DNA from: an uncultured Candidatus Saccharibacteria bacterium
GTDB taxonomy: Bacteria > Patescibacteriota > Saccharimonadia > Saccharimonadales > UBA4665
Reading direction: 5' to 3'
Assembly (NCBI GenBank): GCA_903836325.1
Contig: CAILQE010000019.1
Location: forward strand, 1-9,400
DNA length: 9,400 bases
Position numbers and translations under genes: made by a program. Below the pieces are notes generated by a model. The model worked only from the letters and a program-made list of their open reading frames with translations, searched no databases and was not told where the DNA came from. Position 1 is the stretch's first letter. Each line of letters begins with the position of its first letter. Shown one piece after another: positions 1 through 6,109 of this stretch.

Positions 1-2
1 AA

Positions 3-79
3 TGGTGCCCCGAGTAGGATTCGAACCTACGACCTTGAGCTTAGAAGTCTCCTGCTCTATCCAGCTGAGCTATCAGGGC
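3..79 (-). tRNA. tRNA-Arg (anticodon TCT)
   Basis: This gene folds as a 74-nt cloverleaf plus an encoded CCA (positions 5-3). The acceptor stem pairs GCCCTGA with TCGGGGC with one G-T pair. The D stem is GCTC/GAGC, and the T arm is GTAGG-TTCGAAT-CCTAC. The anticodon loop CTTCTAA places TCT at 34-36, which reads AGA. The discriminator is A. The anticodon stem is weak: 27-43 (G-A) and 31-39 (A-G) do not pair, leaving three Watson-Crick pairs. It lies 6 nt behind tRNA-Gly and is probably co-transcribed with it. Confidence 0.95.
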
Positions 80-85
80 GCTATT

Positions 86-160
86 TGGTGCGGGTGGGGG
101 GAGTCGAACCCCCGTCACCAGTTTGGAAAACTGGGATAATGGCCGTTATACGACACCCGC
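86..160 (-). tRNA. tRNA-Gly (anticodon TCC)
   Basis: This is a 72-nt cloverleaf plus encoded CCA (88-86). The acceptor GCGGGTG pairs perfectly with CACCCGC. The anticodon stem is CCAGT/ACTGG around loop TTTCCAA, giving TCC, which reads GGA/GGG. The T arm is GGGGG-TTCGACT-CCCCC. The D stem is weak, as in many tRNA-Gly. The discriminator base (position 89) is A, whereas bacterial tRNA-Gly normally has U73. It starts 38 nt after the murA stop, so it may be read from its own promoter or by read-through from murA. Confidence 0.95.
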
Positions 161-198
161 AACTAATTCTGTATTTTATCAAATTTAAGAAGTAAAAG

Positions 199-1725
199 CT
201 AGATTTCGTGTATTACCGTAATTTTTGCACCTAGACTGTTTAATCTTTCAGCTAAATCTTCATAGCCTCTATTGATCGTATAAACGTTTCTAAGGATGCT
301 AGTTCCTTTAGCTGCAAGCATTCCAATAAGAAGTAGGGAGGCCGGTCTTAGGGCTGGTGGACAGACTAAGTCAGCAGACTTAAATCTTGTAGGACCGGTT
401 ATATATACACGGTGAGGATCGGCTAATTCTATGTTTGCGCCAATCTTAGTCATTTCAGTGTAGTAGATAGCTCTATTTTCATACATCCAGTCATGAATTA
501 GAGTTCTTCCTTCTGCTCTAGTCACAATTGGTACGAAGTATGGAAGGTTGTCTGCATTGAGTCCTGGATAAGGTAAGGAATGTATTTTATCATTCAGTGC
601 CTTAAGGTCGCCTGGTTTGTGTTTGTGTACCACTAGGTCTACTAAGTCGATGTATCCATTTTCTGCTTTATATCTTTCGCTTTCATCAATTTTAACGCCA
701 AGCTTTCTAAGTTTAAGAATTTCTACACTCATGAATTCAATAGGTACTCTCTTTATGGTAATCTTAGAATTTGTAGTTACTGCAACAGATGTAAAAAACA
801 TAGCTTCAATCGGATCTTCACTAGGAGCGTAAACTACATTTTTCTTAATTTTATCTACTCCTGTAATCTTAAGTTTTGTAGTACCAAGACCTTCAATTTT
901 TACTCCAAGTTTCTTTAGGTAAAGACATACTTCTTGAATTGCGTAGTTGGCGCTAACGAAATCAAGAGTTGTTTCAGTTGTTGTCCTTGCAGCTGCCATG
1001 ATAGCGTTTTCTGTTACCGTATCTCCTGGTTCATATAGGGTGATATTTTTAGGATTTTTTTTCTTAACTTTAATATCATAATAGCCGTTATTCTTAGCTT
1101 TTATATTTACTCCGAATTCTTCAAGAGCATAAAGATGCGGTTCTACCGTTCTAGTACCAAGCGTACAACCTCCAGCATAAGGAATCTTAAATTCTTTGAA
1201 TTCATGAATAAGTGGACCTATGAACATAATTACAGTTCTAGTTTTTCGAGCTGAAGCAGAATTAATTTTATCTAGTTTTAATACTTTTGGTCTTCTAATT
1301 TCTATGTCGTTTCCAGGAAGCCATTTTACGCTTACACCAATACTCTCAAGCACTTCGATAATTCTGTAAACTTCTTCAATTCGAGGGAATGACTTAAATT
1401 TGGTCACACCTTCATTGAGTAAACTCGCACACAATAAACCAACAGCAGCATTCTTAGATGTTTTCAGAGTAATTTCACCCTTAAGTTCATGACCGCCTTC
1501 AATTCTAAGGTTGATAGATCCAGGGTTTACAGAAATAAGCTGCTTATTAAGCACATCGCTAATTCTAGCCAATGTTTCAAGGCTTAGATTCTGTTTTCCT
1601 TTTTCTATTCTGTTAACTGCGGACTGTGAAGTTTTTAATTTTCTAGCAAATTCTGCCTGTGATAGGCCTCTTTCTTGTCTAATTTGAGATATTAAATTGC
1701 CTATTTTTTCATTCGATTTATTCAT
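199..1725 (-). CDS. murA: XRE-HTH/MurA fusion: UDP-GlcNAc 1-carboxyvinyltransferase
   Basis: The enzyme part (about residues 71-505) transfers enolpyruvate from PEP to UDP-GlcNAc, the first committed cytoplasmic step of peptidoglycan synthesis. Residues expected from E. coli MurA are visible: K91-N92 (K22/N23), R163 (R91), the catalytic loop GGCTLGTRTVEPH with C187 (C115) and R192 (R120), D392 (D305) and R460 (R397). The active-site cysteine predicts fosfomycin sensitivity in principle. MurA is normally about 420 residues; here the first 66 form an XRE/Cro-type helix-turn-helix (helices near 7-19, 22-30 and 33-41), joined in frame with no frameshift. The ATG at 1725 has no Shine-Dalgarno and lies just behind a good promoter, so the mRNA is probably leaderless. 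A palindrome within that promoter suggests autoregulation by the HTH (inference). The gene stops with TAG. Confidence 0.93.
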   Translation of the reverse strand: MNKSNEKIGNLISQIRQERGLSQAEFARKLKTSQSAVNRIEKGKQNLSLETLARISDVLNKQLISVNPGSINLRIEGGHELKGEITLKTSKNAAVGLLCASLLNEGVTKFKSFPRIEEVYRIIEVLESIGVSVKWLPGNDIEIRRPKVLKLDKINSASARKTRTVIMFIGPLIHEFKEFKIPYAGGCTLGTRTVEPHLYALEEFGVNIKAKNNGYYDIKVKKKNPKNITLYEPGDTVTENAIMAAARTTTETTLDFVSANYAIQEVCLYLKKLGVKIEGLGTTKLKITGVDKIKKNVVYAPSEDPIEAMFFTSVAVTTNSKITIKRVPIEFMSVEILKLRKLGVKIDESERYKAENGYIDLVDLVVHKHKPGDLKALNDKIHSLPYPGLNADNLPYFVPIVTRAEGRTLIHDWMYENRAIYYTEMTKIGANIELADPHRVYITGPTRFKSADLVCPPALRPASLLLIGMLAAKGTSILRNVYTINRGYEDLAERLNSLGAKITVIHEI

Positions 1726-1734
1726 ATGTGTTTG

Positions 1735-1764
1735 AATATATCAAATATGATATATTGTAGTCAA
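1735..1764 (-). promoter_or_regulatory. murA promoter
   Basis: On the minus strand, TTGACT (1764-1759) and TATATT (1740-1735) are separated by 18 nt. The predicted transcription start falls about 7 nt after the -10 box, near 1728, only a few bases before the ATG at 1725. The start is not experimentally known, but the absence of a Shine-Dalgarno fits a leaderless transcript. Confidence 0.6.
1736..1755. promoter_or_regulatory. Perfect inverted repeat in the murA promoter, candidate operator
   Basis: ATATATCA-AATA-TGATATAT is an 8-bp perfect inverted repeat with a 4-bp centre. It fills most of the space between the -35 and -10 boxes of murA and touches the -10. Size and symmetry match operators bound by dimers of XRE/Cro-type HTH proteins. 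The HTH domain fused to MurA is the obvious candidate ligand (inference). AT-rich sequence forms short palindromes by chance, so position is the stronger argument. Confidence 0.5.
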
Positions 1765-1799
1765 ATTTATGTTTTTTATATTTCTAGTTAAGATTATTA

Positions 1800-1820
1800 T
1801 ATAATAATACAAAAAGGAGA
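1800..1820 (+). promoter_or_regulatory. glyA -10 box and Shine-Dalgarno
   Basis: A consensus TATAAT lies at 1800-1805; the -35 region (about 1777-1782, TATATT) is poor. The Shine-Dalgarno AAGGAGA at 1814-1820 is strong and fixes the GTG at 1825 as the start, with 4-5 nt spacing. If this -10 is used, the leader is only about a dozen bases. Confidence 0.5.
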
Positions 1821-1824
1821 CATA

Positions 1825-3102
1825 GTGAAGGACAATTTTGTAGCTGAACTAATAAAACTTGAAGAGACAAGACAAAGAGAAGGATTAGAATTAATACCTT
1901 CTGAGAACTATGTGAGTCGTGACGTTTTAACTGCACTTGGTAGTGTATTCACTAATAAGTACTCTGAAGGCTATCCTGGTAAAAGATATTACGGAGGCCA
2001 AGATAATACAGATAAAGTTGAGCAACTTGCCATAGATAGAGCTAAACAGATATTCAGGGCAGATCATGCCAACGTACAACCTCATTCGGGTGCTCCAGCA
2101 AACATAGCCGTATACAACGCATGGCTCCATCCAGGCGATACTGTTCTAGCCATGAGACTAGATCACGGAGGACATTTAACACATGGTCAGCCAGTTACTG
2201 CTTCAGCAAAACTATATAACTTTGTTAGATACGGTATGAAAGACATAGAAACCGGGGAAATAGACTACGAAGAAATGAGAGAGTTAGCTTTAAAACATAA
2301 ACCAAAGATTATCTTAGCCGGTTTCAGCGGATACCCTAGAACGCTGGACTATAAGAAGTTTGCAGCAATTGGAAACGAGGTTGGAGCATTACTTATGGCG
2401 GATATGGCTCATATAGCAGGATTAATAGCTGCTGGAGTCTTAGAGAACCCTCTAGACTATGGTTTTCACGTTATGACAACAACTACCCATAAAACCCTAA
2501 GAGGGCCTAGAGGCGGTCTAATATTGACTAAAGGAGTAGTATCCAACCCACTAAGAGCACCTGAAAAAACTATAGAGAATATCCCAACCCTAATAGACAG
2601 GGAAGTATTCCCTGGAATGCAAGGTGGACCTCACGAGAATAATATTGCCGCTAAAGCCGTAGCTTTTTATGAAGTAATGAAGCCTGAATTTAAGGAATAT
2701 GCAAAACAGATCTTACTTAATGCTAAAGTACTAGCCGATGAGCTTATGAAAAGAGATTTCAAATTAATTACTAACGGTACAGACAACCATCTTATCTTAA
2801 TAGATATGATGAAGAGTAGGGGAGTCGACGGAAGAGTTGCTCAGGTTGCTTTAGATAAAATAGGCCTTTCTGGAAATAGTAATTCAATAGCTGACGATCC
2901 ATTGCCACCATTTAGACCAAGTGGTTACAGAATTGGAACGCCAGCAATTACTACAAGAGGATTAAAAGAGAAAGACATGTCTTTTGTGGCTGAATATATA
3001 GATTTGGGAATTAAGCATAGAGAAGATGAAGATAAATTAGCTGAACTTAAAGAAGAGGTTAAGAAATTTTCACTTAGATTCCCACTTCCAAGCGATAACT
3101 AG
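1825..3102 (+). CDS. glyA: Serine hydroxymethyltransferase
   Basis: This cytoplasmic PLP enzyme interconverts serine plus tetrahydrofolate with glycine plus 5,10-methylene-tetrahydrofolate. The 425 residues match the usual bacterial length and the whole fold is present. Visible signatures are the N-terminal LIPSENYVS, YSEGYPGKRYYGG, DHGGHLTHG (about 113-121), MADMAHIAGL with the PLP-contacting D193, and TTTTHKTLRGPRGG with the Schiff-base K223. The start is GTG, supported by a strong Shine-Dalgarno. It is transcribed divergently from murA, and its TAG stop overlaps the murB TAG on the other strand. Together with folA further right it forms part of one-carbon metabolism; thymidylate synthase is not in the window. 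Confidence 0.97.
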   Translation: MKDNFVAELIKLEETRQREGLELIPSENYVSRDVLTALGSVFTNKYSEGYPGKRYYGGQDNTDKVEQLAIDRAKQIFRADHANVQPHSGAPANIAVYNAWLHPGDTVLAMRLDHGGHLTHGQPVTASAKLYNFVRYGMKDIETGEIDYEEMRELALKHKPKIILAGFSGYPRTLDYKKFAAIGNEVGALLMADMAHIAGLIAAGVLENPLDYGFHVMTTTTHKTLRGPRGGLILTKGVVSNPLRAPEKTIENIPTLIDREVFPGMQGGPHENNIAAKAVAFYEVMKPEFKEYAKQILLNAKVLADELMKRDFKLITNGTDNHLILIDMMKSRGVDGRVAQVALDKIGLSGNSNSIADDPLPPFRPSGYRIGTPAITTRGLKEKDMSFVAEYIDLGIKHREDEDKLAELKEEVKKFSLRFPLPSDN

Positions 3103-4103
3103 ATTAGAACAGGCTCCATTTTTAGCTCAATACCGAACTTATTTTTAACTGAATCAGTTAATATATCTCTAAATTCCAATAGATCTGAAGTAGTTTTAGC
3201 GTGTTCATTTACCACTACTAATGGTTGGTTCTTCCAAGTAGCCATTCCGTTATCGTAATGAAAATCTTTAAATCCACACTTATCTAATAACCATGCTGCA
3301 GATATCTTATATCCATTTTCTTGTTTCCAATTAGGCATATCCGGGTACTCTCTAATAATTTCTTGTTGAAGTTCTTCACTGATAATTGGGTTTATAAAGA
3401 ATGAACCACAATTTTTTATTTCTTTAGGGTCGGGAAGTTTAGCCATTCTTACAGATATCACTGCCCTTCTGATGCTGGCAGGGGAGTAGTCACTTATATT
3501 GTTTTCGTCCATGTATTTTTGAAGGCTTTCATATAGGGGAGGCTTAATATATTCAGTATTTAATTTGACAGTAATTGTAAGTATTAGATATTTTCCAATA
3601 TTTTTCTTAAATATGCTATTTCGGTAACTAAATTCTGACTCATAATTCTTAATTATTTCTACCTTATTTTCTTCAGTGTTAAATACTTCAACTTCTGTTA
3701 AGGTATCTTTAATTTCTTGACCGTAAGCTCCTATATTTTGAATAGGTGCAGACCCCATTTTGCCAGGTATTTTACTGAGACACTCTATTCCACTTAAATT
3801 CTTATCTACAGTGAATTTCACGAATTCATCCCAGTCTTCACCGGCTCCAACTTTAAAAGTATTATCTCCAAGGTCGCTGATTCCCTTAATGTCATTGATC
3901 ATAACTAGGCCGTCGTAGCCCTTATCTGAAAATATTAGGTTATTCCCTCCACCAATCATTATGGTTTTTAAATCATGTTCTTCGGCAAAACTTACAGCTT
4001 CCTCAATGTCTTCAAGGTTCTTTATTTCGGATAAGTATTTAGCGTCTCCACCTAGTCCCATTGAGCTATACTTTGCTAGATTTTGATCTTTTAAAATGTT
4101 CAT
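3099..4103 (-). CDS. murB: UDP-N-acetylenolpyruvoylglucosamine reductase (MurB)
   Basis: MurB uses FAD and NADPH to reduce the product of MurA to UDP-MurNAc in the cytoplasm. The 334 residues are close to E. coli MurB (342), and the layout is type I. There is an FAD-binding PP-loop GGGNNLIFSD (51-60), then PGKMGSAPIQNIGAYGQE, YRNSIFK with R161, KLPDPKE followed directly by CGSFF with the proton donor S234, and a C-terminal E330 in LKMEPVLI. The start ATG at 4103 follows a TATAAT by 7 nt with no Shine-Dalgarno, suggesting a leaderless message. It shares its promoter interval, including an 11-bp inverted repeat, with the divergent HTH gene. MurA and MurB are the first two dedicated enzymes of one pathway, separated here only by glyA. 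Confidence 0.96.
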   Translation of the reverse strand: MNILKDQNLAKYSSMGLGGDAKYLSEIKNLEDIEEAVSFAEEHDLKTIMIGGGNNLIFSDKGYDGLVMINDIKGISDLGDNTFKVGAGEDWDEFVKFTVDKNLSGIECLSKIPGKMGSAPIQNIGAYGQEIKDTLTEVEVFNTEENKVEIIKNYESEFSYRNSIFKKNIGKYLILTITVKLNTEYIKPPLYESLQKYMDENNISDYSPASIRRAVISVRMAKLPDPKEIKNCGSFFINPIISEELQQEIIREYPDMPNWKQENGYKISAAWLLDKCGFKDFHYDNGMATWKNQPLVVVNEHAKTTSDLLEFRDILTDSVKNKFGIELKMEPVLI

Positions 4104-4110
4104 GATTATA

Positions 4111-4116
4111 ATTATA
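4111..4116 (-). promoter_or_regulatory. murB -10 box
   Basis: TATAAT is read on the minus strand 7 nt before the ATG at 4103. A second overlapping-register TATAAT (4110-4105) would be too close to the start codon. No convincing -35 is seen at 17-18 nt, and that region is occupied by the right arm of the inverted repeat. Confidence 0.4.
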
Positions 4117-4145
4117 CTTTAATATTGTTTCTTGATATTAAAGTA
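4115..4145. promoter_or_regulatory. 11-bp perfect inverted repeat between murB and the HTH gene, candidate operator
   Basis: TACTTTAATAT (4115-4125) and ATATTAAAGTA (4135-4145) are exact reverse complements separated by 9 nt, so arm centres are about 20 bp apart, close to two helical turns. The right arm overlaps the -35 box of the HTH gene, and the left arm abuts the murB -10. A protein bound here could control both divergent genes. The HTH product of the gene at 4172 is a plausible ligand (inference). Confidence 0.5.
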
Positions 4146-4160
4146 ATAAAGTTTTAATAT
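4132..4160 (+). promoter_or_regulatory. Promoter of the HTH/STAS-like unit
   Basis: TTGATA (4132-4137) and TAATAT (4155-4160) are separated by an ideal 17 nt. The predicted transcription start near 4167 is about 5 nt before the ATG at 4172, so the message is leaderless or nearly so. The -35 box lies in the right half of the inverted repeat. Confidence 0.6.
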
Positions 4161-4171
4161 GTTTTCATACT

Positions 4172-4702
4172 ATGACAGATCCTACCAATCCCCTAACTCC
4201 TTATCGTAAATTAGGAAATCAGATCAAAAAATCTAGAATTACGAGCAAATTAGATCTCGATGAAGTAAGTGAAGCTATTGAGATTGATGAAAAAACCCTT
4301 AAGAAAATTGAAATCGGAGCTTTAAGGCCGGATGAAGATATTCTTGAACTTTTAATTAGTTATTTAAATATTGGTGATAAAGAAGCAGATAAACTCTGGG
4401 ATCTAGCTGGATATGATCTTAGCGAAGAGTCTGATTCGCCGGCTGAAACGAATTTATCTAAAGGAATAGTAATGCTTCTAACTCCGCTAAATGATAATAG
4501 AACTTCTTATTCAGATTTTCTTGATGTTCATTACGATAAAAGTGGCATGGTCCTAAACTTCAAACAAGTAAGCGGACAGAATAAGCCAGTAGATGTAGCC
4601 AAAATAGGTGTTAGTTATACCCAAGCACAAGAAATTATTAGAACAATTCAAAGGGTATTATATAAAAGACAAATTGTCGATAATAATAAAAAGGATAAAT
4701 AA
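4172..4702 (+). CDS. XRE-HTH protein with a DUF3467-like C-terminal domain
   Basis: This is a predicted cytoplasmic DNA-binding regulator of 176 residues. An XRE-type helix-turn-helix occupies about residues 10-68 (LGNQIKKSR, DEVSEAIEIDEKTLKKIEIG, then a closing helix). An acidic linker (81-93) follows. The C-terminal part (about 113-165: YSDFLDVHYDKSGMVLNF, later a helix QAQEIIRTIQRVL) has the strand-then-helix layout of DUF3467, recognised by eye only. It starts without a Shine-Dalgarno behind a good promoter. Its TAA overlaps the next ATG by one base, so the two proteins are translationally coupled. It lies divergent from murB with a palindrome between them, so autoregulation and murB control are plausible but unproved. 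Confidence 0.8.
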   Translation: MTDPTNPLTPYRKLGNQIKKSRITSKLDLDEVSEAIEIDEKTLKKIEIGALRPDEDILELLISYLNIGDKEADKLWDLAGYDLSEESDSPAETNLSKGIVMLLTPLNDNRTSYSDFLDVHYDKSGMVLNFKQVSGQNKPVDVAKIGVSYTQAQEIIRTIQRVLYKRQIVDNNKKDK

Positions 4703-5070
4703 TGGCAGATAGAATATTCTTAAATGAAGAAGGATTAATTGAAGTACAAGTTGAAGGGGATCAAACTTATATGACTTTCGAGAACCTTAAACCGGACGCT
4801 ACTGAATTACTCAATAAGCTTCAACAAGCAGGCAAGCCTAGATTAGGGCTTGTAGATATTAGCAAGCAAGGTAAATTCTCTGCAGACTCCAATCGTGCTG
4901 CCATGGAAGTCCTTGAATCATTAAATTATGATAAATTAGCCATATTTGGTGGAAACGCCATTACAACAGAAGTTTCTAAAGCTATAGTTCTAGCTATGGG
5001 TAAATCTGGCAATACTAAAGTTTACCAAAAAAGAGAAGAAGCAGTTAATTGGCTACTAGGTAAAGAATAA
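4702..5070 (+). CDS. SpoIIAA/STAS-like domain protein
   Basis: This is a single-domain cytoplasmic protein of 122 residues. The C-terminal half shows the SpoIIAA-like pattern: a buried strand LGLVDISKQGKFS, a helix, the strand YDKLAIFGG, a long helix, the strand TKVYQKREEA and a final WLLGKE. This fold is found in anti-sigma-factor antagonists and lipid-binding STAS/SEC14-like proteins. No phosphorylatable serine motif of the classical D-S-S/T-G type is evident, so classic partner switching is not claimed. The start is set by the TAATG overlap with the HTH gene and by AAAAGGA about 6 nt upstream. The pairing suggests that it modulates the HTH protein (inference). A strong terminator follows. 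Confidence 0.75.
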   Translation: MADRIFLNEEGLIEVQVEGDQTYMTFENLKPDATELLNKLQQAGKPRLGLVDISKQGKFSADSNRAAMEVLESLNYDKLAIFGGNAITTEVSKAIVLAMGKSGNTKVYQKREEAVNWLLGKE

Positions 5071-5104
5071 AAAAAATCCCCTAATTTAGGGGATAATTTT
5101 TTTT
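5071..5104. terminator. Bidirectional Rho-independent terminator
   Basis: ATCCCCTA (5076-5083), a 3-nt loop, and TAGGGGAT (5087-5094) form an 8-bp GC-centred stem. An A run precedes it and a T run follows (5097-5104), so it can end transcription both from the STAS-like gene on the plus strand and from the RRM gene on the minus strand. Confidence 0.92.
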
Positions 5105-5106
5105 AA

Positions 5107-5127
5107 ATACTAAATTAAATTTAGTAT
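5107..5127. repeat. Perfect AT-rich hairpin overlapping the RRM gene stop
   Basis: ATACTAAAT (5107-5115), a 3-nt loop and ATTTAGTAT (5119-5127) form a perfect 9-bp stem. Its right arm contains the last codon and the TAA stop of the minus-strand RRM gene. It stacks directly next to the terminator and may protect the 3' end of that mRNA (inference). Confidence 0.6.
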
Positions 5128-5429
5128 CGTCTTCGGTCGTTGCTTGAACCGAAACTTCGGTTGCCACTAGGCTTTCGATCTTCTTGAGGTCGAGCTTCGT
5201 TAACAACTAATTTTCGTCCGCCAAAATCGCTTCCATCAAGATTCTTGATAGCGCTCTTTCCTTCTTCAGCGTCGTCAAATTCAACAAATCCAAAACCTTT
5301 TGATCGGCCTGAGAATTTGTCCATTATTACAACTGCACTTGATACTTTTCCTTCTTTAGAAAAATATTCGTTTAGTTCTTGGTCGTTTACACTGTAAGGT
5401 AAACCTCCAACGTATAATTTAATTGCCAT
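5121..5429 (-). CDS. RRM-domain RNA-binding protein
   Basis: This is a small cytoplasmic single-stranded RNA-binding protein of 102 residues with one RNA recognition motif (about 3-80). RNP2 is LYVGGL (5-10) and RNP1 is KGFGFVEF (44-51), with the aromatic residues that stack on RNA bases intact. The tail (81-102) is basic, with Arg, Gly, Ser and Asn, and disordered in appearance. Such short RRM proteins are known in cyanobacteria and several other bacterial phyla, where some respond to cold. The ATG at 5429 has AAAGGA 8 nt upstream. Unlike most first genes here it has a long structured leader, pointing to post-transcriptional control, perhaps by its own product (inference). Transcription ends at the shared terminator. 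Confidence 0.93.
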   Translation of the reverse strand: MAIKLYVGGLPYSVNDQELNEYFSKEGKVSSAVVIMDKFSGRSKGFGFVEFDDAEEGKSAIKNLDGSDFGGRKLVVNEARPQEDRKPSGNRSFGSSNDRRRY

Positions 5430-5468
5430 ATGATAAGTCCTTTCTTTATTAATACCTTCGATATGGTG

Positions 5469-5564
5469 GCACGCAATTCATATTGCTGCTCACTATCTGT
5501 TTGGTATCAACAAGGAAAAGTTGATTCGATGGTGAAGAGAATACACTAACTACTTGCACATCGA
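5469..5564 (-). promoter_or_regulatory. Structured 5' leader of the RRM gene
   Basis: Between the predicted transcription start (about 5560) and the ATG at 5429 lie roughly 130 nt that can form three consecutive, non-overlapping stem-loops on the minus strand. TCGATGTG (5564-5557) pairs with CACCATCGA (5534-5526) with one bulge. ATCAAC (5525-5520) pairs with GTTGAT (5511-5506) around an 8-nt loop. GCAGCAAT (5489-5482) pairs with ATTGCGTGC (5477-5469) with one bulge. The Shine-Dalgarno is free downstream. No known riboswitch class is recognised. An unannotated small RNA is an alternative. Confidence 0.45.
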
Positions 5565-5566
5565 GT

Positions 5567-5572
5567 ATTATA
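5567..5572 (-). promoter_or_regulatory. -10 box of the RRM gene
   Basis: A consensus TATAAT is read on the minus strand, with a weak -35 (TTCAAC, 5596-5591) 18 nt upstream. It would start transcription near 5560, giving a leader of about 130 nt. The surrounding 5573-5623 is very AT-rich and holds no gene. Confidence 0.4.
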
Positions 5573-5623
5573 ACATAAAGGCTATAAATAGTTGAATTAA
5601 TTATTATAATATTTTCAAATATA

Positions 5624-6094
5624 TTAATTAACAGATTGACTCAGTGCTTGTTCTCCTAGTTCTTGGACTAAAGCAGCGACTCTAATTTTAGCTTCCATAA
5701 GATTATTGAAGTTGCCTAATTTGCCTGCTAAATCACCAATATGCTCATCTAGTTGAATTGTAGCTCTGGGGAATTCTGATTCGGGTTTAATGATGTAATT
5801 ATCCCCTTCTACGTCCATATTTGACGCAGTGGGGTCTTTGGATACATGCAAATTAGCAAGTTCACTCTCTGGAACTTCGACTACAATTAGTTCTGCGCCT
5901 TCTACTGGGCCAGCGTCAGGACCAAAGGTCTGGGTACTTTTTCTAAGGTAATTTGTAACGTTTTCTAAATCTGTCGTGAACCATTGACCTATTAAATCCT
6001 GATGAGAAGTTGTGCCATTTGGCTCAGCTTTAATATTGGGATTTTGTATCCGATATAATCTTATTTTTTTGTCTGTTGGTTCTTTTTCGTTCAT
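5624..6094 (-). CDS. Unrecognised protein, ADP-ribosyltransferase-like N-terminal half
   Basis: I do not recognise this 156-residue soluble protein with certainty. Its first 120 residues show a strand IRLYRI with Y14-R15, then GQWFTTDLENVTNYL (36-50), a strand AELIVVEVPESEL (67-79), and YIIKPESEF (100-108). The order Y-R, then G-x-W-F-T-T-D before a helix, then a hydrophobic strand and an acidic segment, recalls small ART-fold proteins with an R/H-S/T-E type layout. Catalytic activity is not established. Residues 121-150 form a predicted amphipathic helix. There is no signal peptide or membrane segment. The ATG at 6094 has only a weak AGAAAG upstream and stands 15 nt behind the CCA end of tRNA-Arg(TCG), so both are probably on one transcript. 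Confidence 0.7.
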   Translation of the reverse strand: MNEKEPTDKKIRLYRIQNPNIKAEPNGTTSHQDLIGQWFTTDLENVTNYLRKSTQTFGPDAGPVEGAELIVVEVPESELANLHVSKDPTASNMDVEGDNYIIKPESEFPRATIQLDEHIGDLAGKLGNFNNLMEAKIRVAALVQELGEQALSQSVN

Positions 6095-6109
6095 ATATCT
6101 TTCTAATAA

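Noticed and set aside
617..832. Plus-strand open frame of 71 codons within murA
   Set aside because: It lies wholly antisense to conserved MurA sequence, with no Shine-Dalgarno and a low-complexity hydrophobic translation.
199..1725. Two adjacent genes (HTH and murA) joined by a sequencing frameshift
   Set aside because: The frame is continuous, there is no start with a Shine-Dalgarno at the domain border near residue 70, and the HTH leads smoothly into the first MurA strand.
1927..2130. Minus-strand open frame of 67 codons within glyA
   Set aside because: It is antisense to the conserved SHMT core, with no recognisable domain or promoter.
5430..5623. Possible CRISPR array or riboswitch of a known class in the longest gene-free stretch
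   Set aside because: There are no repeated units of 20 bases or more, and no known riboswitch consensus is recognisable; only stem-loops and a promoter are supported.
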